Below are positions 1-10,018 of a stretch of DNA of 64,000 bases, piece by piece. The translations under genes were made by a program, and so were the position numbers. This stretch comes from Microplitis mediator. Its lineage: Eukaryota > Arthropoda > Insecta > Hymenoptera > Braconidae. The notes under the pieces were generated by a model. It saw only the letters and a list, made by a program, of their open reading frames with translations. It was not told the DNA's origin and did no database searches. The stretch's first letter is position 1, and each line of letters opens with the position of its first letter. The DNA lies in assembly GCF_029852145.1 (NCBI RefSeq), contig NC_079971.1, positions 24,826,563 through 24,890,562 of the forward strand, read 5' to 3'.

Positions 1-706
1 AAGTATTAAAGAGATAACGCGTCCTGCTGCTGCTAGTCTTGGTCTCACTGGACAGCCGGTGCCCAGTACTACGGACAAGTTGGAACTCGCCAGGAAGTTG
101 GCCTCCAAGATCAACATCGCCAAGAACTTGGGCGCTGAAGCCAAAGGAGCGACTCAACAGGCCGCGGAAGCGATTCTCAAAGGCGCTGGCCCGACAAATC
201 TCATCACCGTACGTATTTTTATTTTATTTTATCATTTAAAAAAAATTTTTAGTGGAATTTTTTCTAAAATTTTTTTTTTGCAGGCGAAAACTGTCGCGGA
301 ACAATTAGCGGCGAAGCTCAACACGAAACTTAACTACCAGCCGCGCGAGGAAGATCTCCTGGAAGGCGAGGGCGAGATCGGAGAGCAGACTTTCAAGAAA
401 TACGAGGAAGAGTTGGAGATAAATGACTTCCCTCAGCAAGCGCGTTGGCGGGTCACCAGCAAGGAAGCCCTCGCTCAGATATCCGAGTACTCGGAAGCTG
501 GACTTACTGTCAGGGGTACTTACATTGTGCCGGGTAAGAGTCCGCCAGAGGGTGAACGGAAACTCTACTTGGCTATCGAGTCGACCAGCGAGATGGCCGT
601 CAGCAAAGCCAAGGCTGAGGTCTCGAGGTTGATTAAGGAAGAGTTGATAAAATTACAATCTTCGGGAGCTCACACTGCGTCCCGCGGCCGTTATAAAGTT
701 TTGTAA
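1..706 (+). CDS. Ddx46: DEAD-box ATP-dependent RNA helicase DDX46/Prp5, C-terminal part (5' truncated)
   Basis: Seen: two exons, 2-208 (open to the left edge) and 284-706, joined by a 75-bp GT-AG intron in phase 0, encode about 209 residues ending in GRYKVL and TAA. Segments such as LARKLASKINIAKNLGAE, YEEELEINDFPQQARW, VTSKEALAQISEYSEA and GERKLYLAIES match the C-terminal KH-like region of human DDX46, and the final KVL is identical. Known of the family: DDX46/Prp5 is a nuclear DEAD-box ATPase that helps U2 snRNP join the branch site during pre-spliceosome assembly. The helicase core with its DEAD and SAT motifs must lie upstream of the window, so catalytic residues cannot be checked. The visible part looks intact, with no frameshift. 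Confidence 0.93.
   Translation, partial: SIKEITRPAAASLGLTGQPVPSTTDKLELARKLASKINIAKNLGAEAKGATQQAAEAILKGAGPTNLITVRIFILFYHLKKIFSGIFSKIFFLQAKTVAEQLAAKLNTKLNYQPREEDLLEGEGEIGEQTFKKYEEELEINDFPQQARWRVTSKEALAQISEYSEAGLTVRGTYIVPGKSPPEGERKLYLAIESTSEMAVSKAKAEVSRLIKEELIKLQSSGAHTASRGRYKVL
209..283 (+). other. Ddx46 last intron (75 bp)
   Basis: The donor is ACC|GTACGT and the acceptor a run of nine T followed by GCAG. It is AT-rich, phase 0, and at a size typical of short insect introns. Reading straight through it would insert about 25 residues that have no counterpart in DDX46. Confidence 0.9.
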
Positions 707-837
707 ATTAGGATTTCTTTTTATTAATTCAGGGATTCGTCCCTGGATTATTTTACGGCAATACTTGCTCTAAATAATTTTTTTTATTATTATTTTTATT
801 AGTGATACTGACATGGAAATAAATGAATGTAATATTG

Positions 838-843
838 AATAAA
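838..843 (+). terminator. Polyadenylation signal of Ddx46
   Basis: AATAAA lies 132 bp downstream of the Ddx46 stop codon and is followed by T-rich sequence. It is the first canonical hexamer after the stop. Confidence 0.6.
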
Positions 844-3800
844 ATATTTATTTACATTTATTATTGTTTTTTTTATATACAGGCTGGTATTTTAATTTCT
901 TATTATTTTTGACATTTAAATGTAGATAGTCCAGACTCTAGTTTACATAAGTATGGAAGACAGCACGTTGAATGCATGACATCACACTGAAAAATATTTT
1001 TTTTATTTATTTTATATTATATATTTATTTATATATATGAATATATGCATTGGGTGGTTAAAAATTAAATTTTCTAAGACGCCCCATAAAAAATTTTTCG
1101 TGAAAAAATCCGTGGGAATTTGGTTTTTTTTTTAAGTAAAAAAAACACGTGCCTCAAAACGATCGAAATTTTTTGACACAATTGTGTTTTTTTTTAAATA
1201 TCTCAAGAAATATGCAGACTAGGGGAAAAAGTCATAGGAACAATTTTGTAGGAAATTAAATTCTCTACAAAAAAGGTCATGTTCATTTTTTTCAAAAAAT
1301 GTGTATTTACGAAGATATTTTTAAAAAACTTGTTTAGATCTTATTAATTGAGCATTTTAAGGATTACGAAAAAAGTTTTTTAAAAATATCTTCATAAATA
1401 TGCATTTTATAAAAAAAATGAATATGACCTTTTTTGTCAGAAATTCAATTTCCTACAAAATTGTTCCTATGTTATTGTTCCTATTGTTCCTATTTCGCGG
1501 GCAAAATGGCGTATCCCCTAAAAAAGGTGAAAAAAACTTCTAAATATTAAATGATTTTGATTACATTAAATTTTGTTGCAAGTAATTTACGTAAAGAAAA
1601 ATTACACTTCACATAATTATTGGGCAGAGGAAAAAAAAAATTTTAATAGTTTTTATTATAAAACTAGTCATTAAAATTTTTCCACTGACACTCGATTTTT
1701 AAAATAGTTGAAAAAAAAAAATTCAAAATAATAATAAATTATATTTACAAAAGTGATTTTTGAATTTTTGAAAAAAATTTAAACATAAAAATTGTTTTTT
1801 ATAAAATTTTGGGGGTGGCCCGTTTTCCCCCTGTTCCCTATATTGGAGTGGTGTAAATTAATACGATAATTTATTTTTTTACTCCGTATAAAAATTTTTG
1901 AATTTTGAAAAAATTTTAAAAGCCAAGTATCAAAATAATTTAAAAATTTTCAGAAGTCGCTTGAAAATTTTTCAAATCTTACGAATTTTTTTTTTCAAAA
2001 ATCGATTTATTCTCAAGTTTTCGAATTTGGAAAATATATAAAAATTTTTAAATGTGTAAATATATACAATTATGGAAATTAAATATATATTTATTTGTAA
2101 ATAATTATACATACTCTTTCATTTTCTTCGCTACACAATTTAGCGTGTAAAATATTTATCATCGCAATTATAACAATTGCCAAAATAATTGTAATTTTGA
2201 ACATTTTTGAATTTTATTTAAACTGAAAAACAAAAATTTGTATTTTATTTTTCAATAAATTGATGACGACTTAAAAAATTTGTAGTGAAACTAAAATATT
2301 CGATTGATTGTCACTTCCGTCAATTAATATGATAACTGGCTAATGAATTAATGGGATCGGTATATATATAGCGGTGTTTTGTAAAAACAGAGCCAGGAAT
2401 TTATAGCCCGGGGCTATTAATTATTATTATTTAATCAAAAAAAAAAACTTAATTTTTTTGTTTTGAACATTAAAAATAGAAATTTGTAACGTAATATATA
2501 TTTTTCTACTCGATAAAACAAAATAATTGTTTCAATTGAATTTGAGGAACATAAATAAGTATGACCTGATACAAAAACAAAAACATATTTTTTCACGTTG
2601 GTTTTTTTTAGTAATTAAAATTTAATGTGTGGAAAAAACGTGAATTAAATTATGATAAACGACTAAATATCCATGGGAAAAGTATGAAAAATTTGGCTTT
2701 GGAAATTTTTTTTCATTTTTAAACTTAGAACATGTTTCCAAAACGATTGGCCCAAAAAAAAAAAAAAATTATACGCCCTTTTGACATTTGGCACGCGACT
2801 TGTTGATATTTTGTTCAATAAAATTTAACAAGAAGCTAACAATTTCTTTAGCTGTGCTAACTGCAAAAATTATTCGCGAATTTAACTGAATTATTTACTT
2901 TATCGAAAATTTTTTGGATCCAAAAAATATTTTTTGAATTGACAAAAAGAAATTAAATTTCTCGTAATAAGGACTATTCTTTTAACGCGAGAATTTTCTT
3001 ATGCTCCAACTAAGAAAAAAAGCTAAAGAAAAAGAAAAAAGCTAAGAAAAAAAAGCTAAAAGTAAACCAAGAGAAAAATTTCTTGGGAGAAAAAATATAC
3101 AAAGAGAAAGGAGGAGTCGGTATTAGACAACGGCAATGGAAGTAGTTCGGTGCTCGCCACTAGATAGCGCATACCATTTGTAGTGTCCCTGGTAAGAAAC
3201 ATATTCCAGAGTTATTACATTATATTTTGTGAGCGATTCCAGCAACATTTTATTCCTCTTGTATGACCGACCAATAATTACCTCTCTGAAAGGTCAACGA
3301 TCTATGGTTTTTTGACCAATTACTCGTAAAACAAAATTATTTTCTTTGCCAAAATTCATATTTCTAATCATTTGAACTAGAAAATTAACCAAACTGTATA
3401 ATATAATAAACTTAAAATTATAAGTTCTAAAAATATCATATTTTAGTTTTCATCACTAATTTTTTGATGTGATTTCAAGACAATCACAAATAACTAAAGC
3501 AAAAGTGGTCGCTTTGCCCGTACGTTTGTCAATTTCTGAAATTTTTATTTATTACAAAAATTTTTTAATGCGAAGTTTTATACTATTTTCTCATGTAGTG
3601 TTACTCTCAACCTCACATCACCATTTGGAAAATATTTGTTGTGATCCGGGTTATTCAGCTCTAAAAACTACCCTTTATTTATTATGTGGTCTCCAAAGTT
3701 CCACTTTTCATAAGCGAATAATCGCCGTTGATTTTTTGATCAAAGATCAAATAAAAGTGACAAACTAAAATAATTAATCAGACAATTCAATTTTGTCATA

Positions 3801-4440
3801 TCAAGAATTATTTTTTTCGCTTAGCTATTTTTGTACAGGAGATGTTTCCATTTTAATAAATGAAAGAAAATTTTATTTGAAACTCGTCAATGTTTATTAT
3901 ATTTATAGTTGAATAATGTACTATTATTTTTGTTTCTAAAAATAATTAGTACATCGAAGGTATATTCATACAGTATAAATAAAAGATAAAATGTTGAATT
4001 TTCGAAGAGAGTTATCTTTATAATCAACTAAAATTTTTCCGATTTTACTCAGACTATATATTAAAGTTGAAAACGGATTTCCATACCCTTACAATAAAGG
4101 GAACATAAAGAAAAGCTGTATAAGTTACAATAAATTCTTACAAATGACTAACAAACATCACAAATAAAATTTTGTGAATAAGGACTTATGTTTGTTAGTA
4201 GTCCTAAATGAAAAAATTGAATTGTCTGATTGACAAACTAAAATAATTACTTTTATGATGGGCTTTTTTTCTATTTTTAATTTTTAATTTTAATTTTTCC
4301 CCAGTTTCTAATGATTTATTTTTCAAATATTTAAATTTACCGCGCAAGTAATGAGAAAAATGAATAAAAATGAAAATTTTCGAGTACATTTTGTAGCCTA
4401 ATTAATATAATTATTAATGCATATAAGTTTTAATTAAATT
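844..4440. other. AT-rich spacer between Ddx46 and Cep162
   Basis: Strongly AT-rich sequence with poly-A and poly-T tracts and no convincing coding exon. The only organised structure I see is the inverted repeat at 1232-1471. The 99-residue ORF at 3469-3768 has no recognisable domain and no splice or start context that supports it. Confidence 0.6.
1232..1471. repeat. Inverted repeat with about 100-bp arms (hairpin element)
   Basis: The left arm (about 1232-1330) and right arm (about 1374-1471) are reverse complements at roughly 90% by eye, around a loop of about 43 bp. The ends read CATAGGAACAATTTTGTAGG and its complement. The arms carry the motif ctacaaaaaaggtc, which recurs in the repeats at 35.4-38.9 kb. 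A small non-autonomous element or its remnant is the likely identity. I see no clear target duplication. Confidence 0.65.
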
Positions 4441-4780
4441 ATTTGATTACAATTTTGAAATTTCGCGCCAAGTTGCCGCTGCTGCGCGTTGCTGTAAGCG
4501 TTCAAATTTTTGCTAAAGTGGGGGTGGGAGATGTTCGTTATATGTTTGTCGACAACATGGAACTCTTCGAAACCTCCATTTTAATTTTATTTCACGCGGC
4601 AAGATGGCGCTAAATTCAAATACAAAAAAAACATAACCACCGACAAAAATATTACAGCAGCGAGCTGCTGTAAAATAAACAAACTAACAAAGTAATTAAA
4701 TGTCAAAGTAAAATAATGATTTTAATAAAATACTTAAGATATATATAAACATATTTATATATATATAATTCAGTGTAATA
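4440..4780 (+). promoter_or_regulatory. Cep162 upstream region: YY1-like motif and perfect palindrome
   Basis: This stretch is less AT-rich than its surroundings and lies directly before the Cep162 start codon. It contains CAAGATGGCGC at 4600-4610, matching the YY1/Pleiohomeotic core. A perfect 10-bp inverted repeat, TTACAGCAGC and GCTGCTGTAA with a 2-bp spacer, lies at 4652-4673. No convincing TATA box at a defined distance was found, and the transcription start is not located. Confidence 0.4.
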
Positions 4781-4828
4781 ATGACTAGTGAAACTAAAGA
4801 CTCTGTCAATGATGAAGCTGCTGAGGAT
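4781..4828 (+). CDS. Cep162: Cep162 coding exon 1 (16 residues)
   Basis: ATG at 4781 starts MTSETKDSVNDEAAED, followed by the strong donor GAT|GTAAGT. This start was chosen because exon 2 is in frame with it and has no ATG before the conserved WW motif. Confidence 0.75.
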
Positions 4829-7800
4829 GTAAGTTCATAATTTATTTCTTTAACCTCATGAATTTTTTATTCAAAAAATCAATTATTTTACCAGTAATTT
4901 TACCCCAGTGATTTAAAAATTTTCTATTTATCGATAGCTATCGAAAACTGACGAAAATAGTTTGAGTTCGTCAATAAGTCTGAGCATTGGCGAGTGTTCA
5001 GTTCGTCTGAAAGAAAAACCAGCAGCCAAACAATCAACCGATCAAATTAATTATAAACAAAATGACGACAGTAAATGGTGGGTAAAAAAACCTGGACGTC
5101 CTGAGAGTGGACCCAAGGCTTCCAAAGACGTCACTCATTCTTCCATGAGAGAATTTCTTGAGAAGGAAAAAATTTGCAAGGTAAAAATTAAATAAATTTA
5201 TAGAAAACTTTCATTTGAATCATCAGCAGGGTACGGAAGTTTGTGCTCAGTAATAAAAATAAAAGAGAAGAATTCGCTCAAATTTCTCTGGATCGAAATG
5301 ATGATTGCGAGGAAATTAACGCGAATTAAATTAAAAGATATATTCAAATATCGAATGTCATAAAAGAACGTCGAAATTTAGGATGTAGAAAAATATGTCA
5401 ATAAGACAATCAGCAAGACCATTAGCAAAATCATCAGCAAGATAATTAGCAAGACCATTAGCAAGATCACCAGCAAGATCACCAGCAAGACAATTAGCAA
5501 GACACTTAGTAAGATCACCAGCAAGTTCATCAGTTAGACAATTAGCAATATCACCAGCAAGACAATGAGCAAGACAATTAGCAAGACAATGAGCAAGAGA
5601 ATTAGCAAGATCACCAGCAAGACAATTAGCAAGACACCTAGTAAGACCACCAGCAAGATAATTAGCAAGATTACCAGCAAGAACATCAGCAAGACAATTG
5701 GCAAGATTACCAGCAAGTTCATCAGTAAGACAATTAGCAAGATCATCAGCAAGACAATGAGCAAGACAATTAGCAAGACAATGAGCAAGAGAATTAGTAA
5801 GACCACCAGCAAGATAATTAGCAAGACACCTAGGAAGACCACCAGCAAGATAATTAGCAAGATTACCAGCAAGAACATCAGCAAGACAATTAGCAAGACA
5901 TTTGGCAAGTTCACCAGCAAGACAATTGTCTTGCTCATTGTTTTGCTGGTGGTCTTGCTAATTGTCTTGCTGATGGTCTTGCTGATGTTCTTGCGAATTG
6001 TTATGCTGGTTATCTTATTGACATATTTTTTTCACAACCTCAATTCCGACGTTCTTTCATTACATTCGATATTTGAATATAGATCTTGATGCTATCGAAT
6101 TTAAAATATCGCAAGCGTGTTGATGATTATAATTTTTTTCAGGTCCAAAATGGAGCAACAAAAGACAGAGACGATACTCTGTGTGATATTTTAGCATCGA
6201 CAGCCTTCGATAAGTATCCATCTGACTTTGAAAATGCGACAGATGATGACATTGGAAGTTTTCTCGAAGAGATGAGCAAAATTGCTGGAGCTCTGAGCCC
6301 CAATTCAGCTCCCGAGCGCACCAAGTCTACGGAGTCGAGCAAAATAACGACTGAAGAAGAAAAGTCTGTTGAAGAACTGCTAGAAGAAGCTGAGAAACTC
6401 GTTCGCGAGAATGTCGGACTCTCCAAAAGTGCTTCGCGGTCAGACACCCTGGTCCCGGATGACCTAAAAGGTCTCTCTCGATCCGCAGATGGTCTCGACC
6501 GCGTGCACAATATGGAAGATGACATTTTCCAGCTGATAGAGCAAGAAGTCCACCGGGAAATGCACAAGAGTCCGCGGAGTCCACGCAAAAGGTCGCCCAG
6601 TCCCGACTGCGAGGTCGTCTACGAGAATGTCAACAGTCTCAAGCCTCCCAAGAGTATCGGCCTCCAGCGCCAGCGATTCGAGGAACAAAAAGTCGAGGTG
6701 TCAAGTTCTTCAGACCTCGACGATCCAATAGAACGTCATTCCAAGTCTGAGGACTTGAAGAACGAAAAGAAAATTTCTCAGGATGATCAGAATCTGAGGA
6801 AGGAAATCACTGATGTTGATAAAGATTTTTTTGATGACTTGCTACGGCGTTCGCGTGATAAAGCTGAGGGCAAAATATCATCCAGCTCGAGTTTTGGTCA
6901 AGAAGATTTTTCCCATTTCCTAAAAATTCTTCAGCATCAAGATTCCGCTCACGACATCGCCAAGGCTGCTGCTAATTCCAATGATTTGATCACATGTCTG
7001 CCAAATGACCCCAAGAACTCGACGTATCCAGAGAAAGAAATAACCGAAATTCTTGAACGGGAACTGTCCAAAGTCTCGCAGTCAAGTCAACAAAAAACTT
7101 CAAATAGTAAAGATGAGTGCCAGCAAAGACGGAAGTCATCAACAGATAGTTCAAGATTGTCACGTAAATCAAGTCGTGATCGTGGAATTGATATTAAAAA
7201 AGTAATCAATAATCAAAATGAATTATATTCTGTTGGGTTGACTCCTAGATTAGAATTATTTGCCGATGCTATTCCTAAACTTATTGCGGAAAAATCAAAT
7301 GAAGCTGCGGAAAAATCTTCTTTACCAACAGAAAAATCTTCTTTACCAACAGAAAAATCTTCTGTACCAACAGAAAAATTTGATCTACAAATAATTCCTG
7401 TAAATTTAGGAACTAAAAATTCAAATAAAAATTCCAAAGCTACAGAAGTGTGTGGAACTAGTGGAGGCAAAAGTCTAGGAGGATCTAAAAGTTGTGATCA
7501 ATTATCTAAGCCAATGAAATCATTCCGTTCACTAGATGACATCAGGAACTCCCGTTCCCTTGACGTCGCCAAAAAATTACCGCCAAAAGCTTCAAAGTCC
7601 AGAGGATCCAGTTCTAATTTGAGTTCAAATCCGAACATAAACGTCCACATAAAACCTAACCTCACAACTTTAGCGTCGCGTGTTAAGTTTTCAGTAAAAC
7701 CCGCGACTAAAAGCCGTCCATTGATGCGCAAGAATGATTCCGTTGAGTCCATAGCGAAAAACTCACTGGCGGGTGGAGATTCTAAGCGGACATCAAAAGA

Positions 7801-10018
7801 TGACTGGGAAGTTCTCTTTAATGAGGAGAAGCACAAGAATCTGCTGCTGAAGAATCAGATCGAGGCTGAGGCTCGTCAGTACAAGCAGCAGATCGAGAGC
7901 ATGCGGGTTTCTTTCGAGGAAGAATTGTTTGCTGTGAAGAAAGGGAACATTATTTTGAAGGCGCAGATCGACGAGTTGTCCCTGAGGCAGGACAAGAAGA
8001 CTGAGCCGGTCACTGGGAGAAGTGACACGCGGGTTCTGCTGCTGGAAAAGGAACTGGAGAAGCAGGAGAGCCTTCTGAAGACTTACGACAGTGAGAATAA
8101 GCGACTGATGGCGGAAGCCAAGAAATTCCAAGAAGAGAAACGGCTCTGGGAGGCACAGGACAAGAAGGAGTCGAAGGACCTTGAGGATTCCAAGGCGCAG
8201 AAGCTCAATGATGAGATGAAAGACCTGAGGGAAGAAATTCTGAAGCTGAATTTCGAAGTTACTGATCTGAGGCAAAAGAACAGCGAGGCTGCGATGAAGA
8301 ATGACGATCTCCAGCAGCAGAATAGTCTGGTCTGCGAAGAGCTGAGTATGTATAAGGAACAGTTGAAGACTAAGGACAAGTTCATTGGTGATAAGTTGAG
8401 AGCCTGGAGCACGGAAGAGGCTGAGACTCGCAGACGAATGGAAGAAATGCGGGTTGAGTTGAATTCCAAGAACGAGAAGCTCAGGATCGCTAAGCAGGAA
8501 CTGGAGAGATTCAATGAAGCGATCGGTCCTTTGGAGAAGGAACTCCTGGACCTGAGGACCCGGGAAGAAACTCTGCTGGAGAAGCTCCAGGTATCGAGAA
8601 GTCACGTCGAGCGGGAGAAAGTTCTGACCCAGAAGTTAAAGGACCAGGTGATTCTGGACAACAAAAAAATACTAGATTTGAACCGACAGGTCCGGGAAAT
8701 GGAGAGAATTTTGAAGCGCAAGAACCCAGACTCCGTCTCCGCTCTGATTCTCACCGCGAAATCTGACAACGAGAGGATAAATATAGAAAAAGTTCGATTA
8801 CTCGAAGACAGGATCGCGTCCCTAGAGGGAGAGATTCGCGCCAAGGAAGAGTACGGTCAGGAAAAGTTGTCTGAGTTGCAAAGGAAGTTCGTGGAAATGA
8901 AGGAAAAATATACGACCCAAGTGAAAGAACTTGAGGAAAAGCTTCGCGAGGTCTCTAACAAAGAGCGCGAGAAAGTGCGTCGTGACGCGTGGGTCCAAGT
9001 GGCGCCATCTGTTGAGAGTCGGGCGAGTGAAGCGCGTCGCGATTCGGTTGACGACAAACGCCTCGAAAGACGGGATTCTAAAACCTGCAAGACCGTCAAA
9101 GACATAAAAGAAGACGCGCATCTGATCGCGACCATCCGCGGGCTGAAAATGGAGCTCGGGAACAAAGATAAAGTCCTGGGTAAATTGACCAGAGACTTAG
9201 CGGAGCTGCAGAAGCAGAACCGGAAGCTGCAGAAGGAACGCGAGAAGCTCGTCAACGATAGGAAGAACTTCAAGTCTGATGTCGATAAGCGGATTTCCAT
9301 GGGAGTCACCAGCAAAAATGAAGCCAATGATCACAACTCGAATGTTTACCAGAACGGACACGTCAATGGCAACAAACTTACGGGGTCGAGTTCTAGGATT
9401 TACGACCCCTCGGTTTATTCTGAAAACGGTGATAACATCGACGCGAAACGTCTGAGAGACGAGAACGATTTCCTGAAGGAAGAGCTGGACAAAATAAACA
9501 AAGAGTTCATGGGACTGAAGACCAAGAGGCTGCACGACCTGAACCTGCTGCAAGAGGAACACGAGCGGGAACTAGCGGAACTTGTCAAGGAGTACAGTGT
9601 GAAGTTTGGCGACTCGAAGGTGGTGAAGCTCCAAGGTCTGATCAATAACCAGGTCGCTGTGATTGGTCACCTCAAGGAACAGATCGAGTCGCTGAAGGAC
9701 TACAAGGAGCAGGTGCTGGTACTGAAGGTTGAGCGCGAGCACCTGGAGAACAAGGTCAAGGTTTTGAATGAAAAAGTAAAATATTTGTCTACTCCTGGTA
9801 CTGAGCAGCTCCAGCTGCTGCAGGAGAAGATAACGATTTTACAACAGAGGCACGAGAGCAGGGAAATGACGCTGCAGAATTTGGTGAGAGAGCTGCTGAG
9901 GAGTAAAACTCAGTGCAGAGATTGCAGGGGCGAGAAAGGTAAAAATCGACAGTTGTGTTACTTTAGGCAGGAACTCGATCATATCTTGGCGATGTTACAA
10001 GAAATTGCCAATGTTTAA
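4781..10018 (+). CDS. Cep162: Centrosomal protein CEP162 (QN1/KIAA1009 homologue)
   Basis: Seen: exons 4781-4828, 4938-5180 and 6143-10018, both introns in phase 0, give 1388 residues. The N-terminus carries a WW pair (residues 63-64, KWWVKKPGRPE) like the WW in the CEP162 N-terminus. A serine- and charge-rich region follows to about residue 650, then coiled coil to about 1147 and again about 1195-1388. Diagnostic matches to human CEP162 are EPVTG followed by a heptad segment (about residues 710-750), REMERILKRKNPDSVSALIL near 945-965, and the end FRQELDHILAMLQEI. Length is close to the human protein (about 1400). Known: CEP162 binds axonemal microtubules at the distal end of centrioles and promotes transition-zone assembly at cilia. 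In an insect it would be expected to act in ciliated sensory neurons and sperm (inference). Exon 3 is a single 3.9-kb block. Intron 2 holds a fold-back repeat. Confidence 0.87.
4938..5180 (+). CDS. Cep162: Cep162 coding exon 2, with WW motif
   Basis: The acceptor is ATCGATAG|CTATCG, where the TAG in the open frame marks the 5' boundary. The donor is TGCAAG|GTAAAA. It encodes 81 residues, including KWWVKKPGRPE and the helix SSMREFLEKEKICK. The acceptor has a weak pyrimidine tract and overlaps a TATCGATA sequence (4929-4936), which resembles a DRE/BEAF core. Confidence 0.8.
5338..6088. mobile_element. Fold-back element with minisatellite arms in Cep162 intron 2
   Basis: The outer ends are inverted repeats of about 73 bp, 5338-5410 and the reverse complement of 6011-6083. 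They share TATTCAAATATCGAATGT, AAAGAACGTCG and ATATGTCAATAAGA. Between them lies a minisatellite with a 15-bp unit close to agcaagacaattagc, with variants (accagcaagat, atcagcaagac). It runs in one direction from about 5405 to 5930 and in the opposite direction to about 6010. This layout resembles fold-back elements such as Drosophila FB, whose long inverted ends are made of short tandem repeats. No transposase gene is present. Confidence 0.7.
6143..10018 (+). CDS. Cep162: Cep162 coding exon 3 (coiled-coil body)
   Basis: The acceptor is TTTTTTTCAG|GTCCAAAATGGA; the exon runs without interruption to the TAA at 10016. The reading frame is also open for 57 bp upstream, inside the intron, but the acceptor and phase-0 joining to exon 2 favour 6143. 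Residues about 487-512 hold an imperfect 8-residue repeat, TEKSSLP (TEKSSVP in the last copy). The second half of the exon is heptad-rich with many E, K, L and Q residues. Confidence 0.87.
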   Translation, partial: VQNGATKDRDDTLCDILASTAFDKYPSDFENATDDDIGSFLEEMSKIAGALSPNSAPERTKSTESSKITTEEEKSVEELLEEAEKLVRENVGLSKSASRSDTLVPDDLKGLSRSADGLDRVHNMEDDIFQLIEQEVHREMHKSPRSPRKRSPSPDCEVVYENVNSLKPPKSIGLQRQRFEEQKVEVSSSSDLDDPIERHSKSEDLKNEKKISQDDQNLRKEITDVDKDFFDDLLRRSRDKAEGKISSSSSFGQEDFSHFLKILQHQDSAHDIAKAAANSNDLITCLPNDPKNSTYPEKEITEILERELSKVSQSSQQKTSNSKDECQQRRKSSTDSSRLSRKSSRDRGIDIKKVINNQNELYSVGLTPRLELFADAIPKLIAEKSNEAAEKSSLPTEKSSLPTEKSSVPTEKFDLQIIPVNLGTKNSNKNSKATEVCGTSGGKSLGGSKSCDQLSKPMKSFRSLDDIRNSRSLDVAKKLPPKASKSRGSSSNLSSNPNINVHIKPNLTTLASRVKFSVKPATKSRPLMRKNDSVESIAKNSLAGGDSKRTSKDDWEVLFNEEKHKNLLLKNQIEAEARQYKQQIESMRVSFEEELFAVKKGNIILKAQIDELSLRQDKKTEPVTGRSDTRVLLLEKELEKQESLLKTYDSENKRLMAEAKKFQEEKRLWEAQDKKESKDLEDSKAQKLNDEMKDLREEILKLNFEVTDLRQKNSEAAMKNDDLQQQNSLVCEELSMYKEQLKTKDKFIGDKLRAWSTEEAETRRRMEEMRVELNSKNEKLRIAKQELERFNEAIGPLEKELLDLRTREETLLEKLQVSRSHVEREKVLTQKLKDQVILDNKKILDLNRQVREMERILKRKNPDSVSALILTAKSDNERINIEKVRLLEDRIASLEGEIRAKEEYGQEKLSELQRKFVEMKEKYTTQVKELEEKLREVSNKEREKVRRDAWVQVAPSVESRASEARRDSVDDKRLERRDSKTCKTVKDIKEDAHLIATIRGLKMELGNKDKVLGKLTRDLAELQKQNRKLQKEREKLVNDRKNFKSDVDKRISMGVTSKNEANDHNSNVYQNGHVNGNKLTGSSSRIYDPSVYSENGDNIDAKRLRDENDFLKEELDKINKEFMGLKTKRLHDLNLLQEEHERELAELVKEYSVKFGDSKVVKLQGLINNQVAVIGHLKEQIESLKDYKEQVLVLKVEREHLENKVKVLNEKVKYLSTPGTEQLQLLQEKITILQQRHESREMTLQNLVRELLRSKTQCRDCRGEKGKNRQLCYFRQELDHILAMLQEIANV

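Noticed and set aside
4440..4780. RFX X-box upstream of Cep162
   Set aside because: Sequences with gttgc halves were checked, but none has a second half-site at the right spacing.
5534..6089. Long ORFs on both strands (repeats of SKTI on +, LLIVLL on -)
   Set aside because: Both are translations of the 15-bp minisatellite, whose unit length is divisible by three, so frames stay open by design. They lie inside Cep162 intron 2.
7793..8605. 270-residue ORF on the minus strand
   Set aside because: It is the antisense shadow of the heptad-rich Cep162 exon. The + strand frame has the conserved motifs and runs much further.
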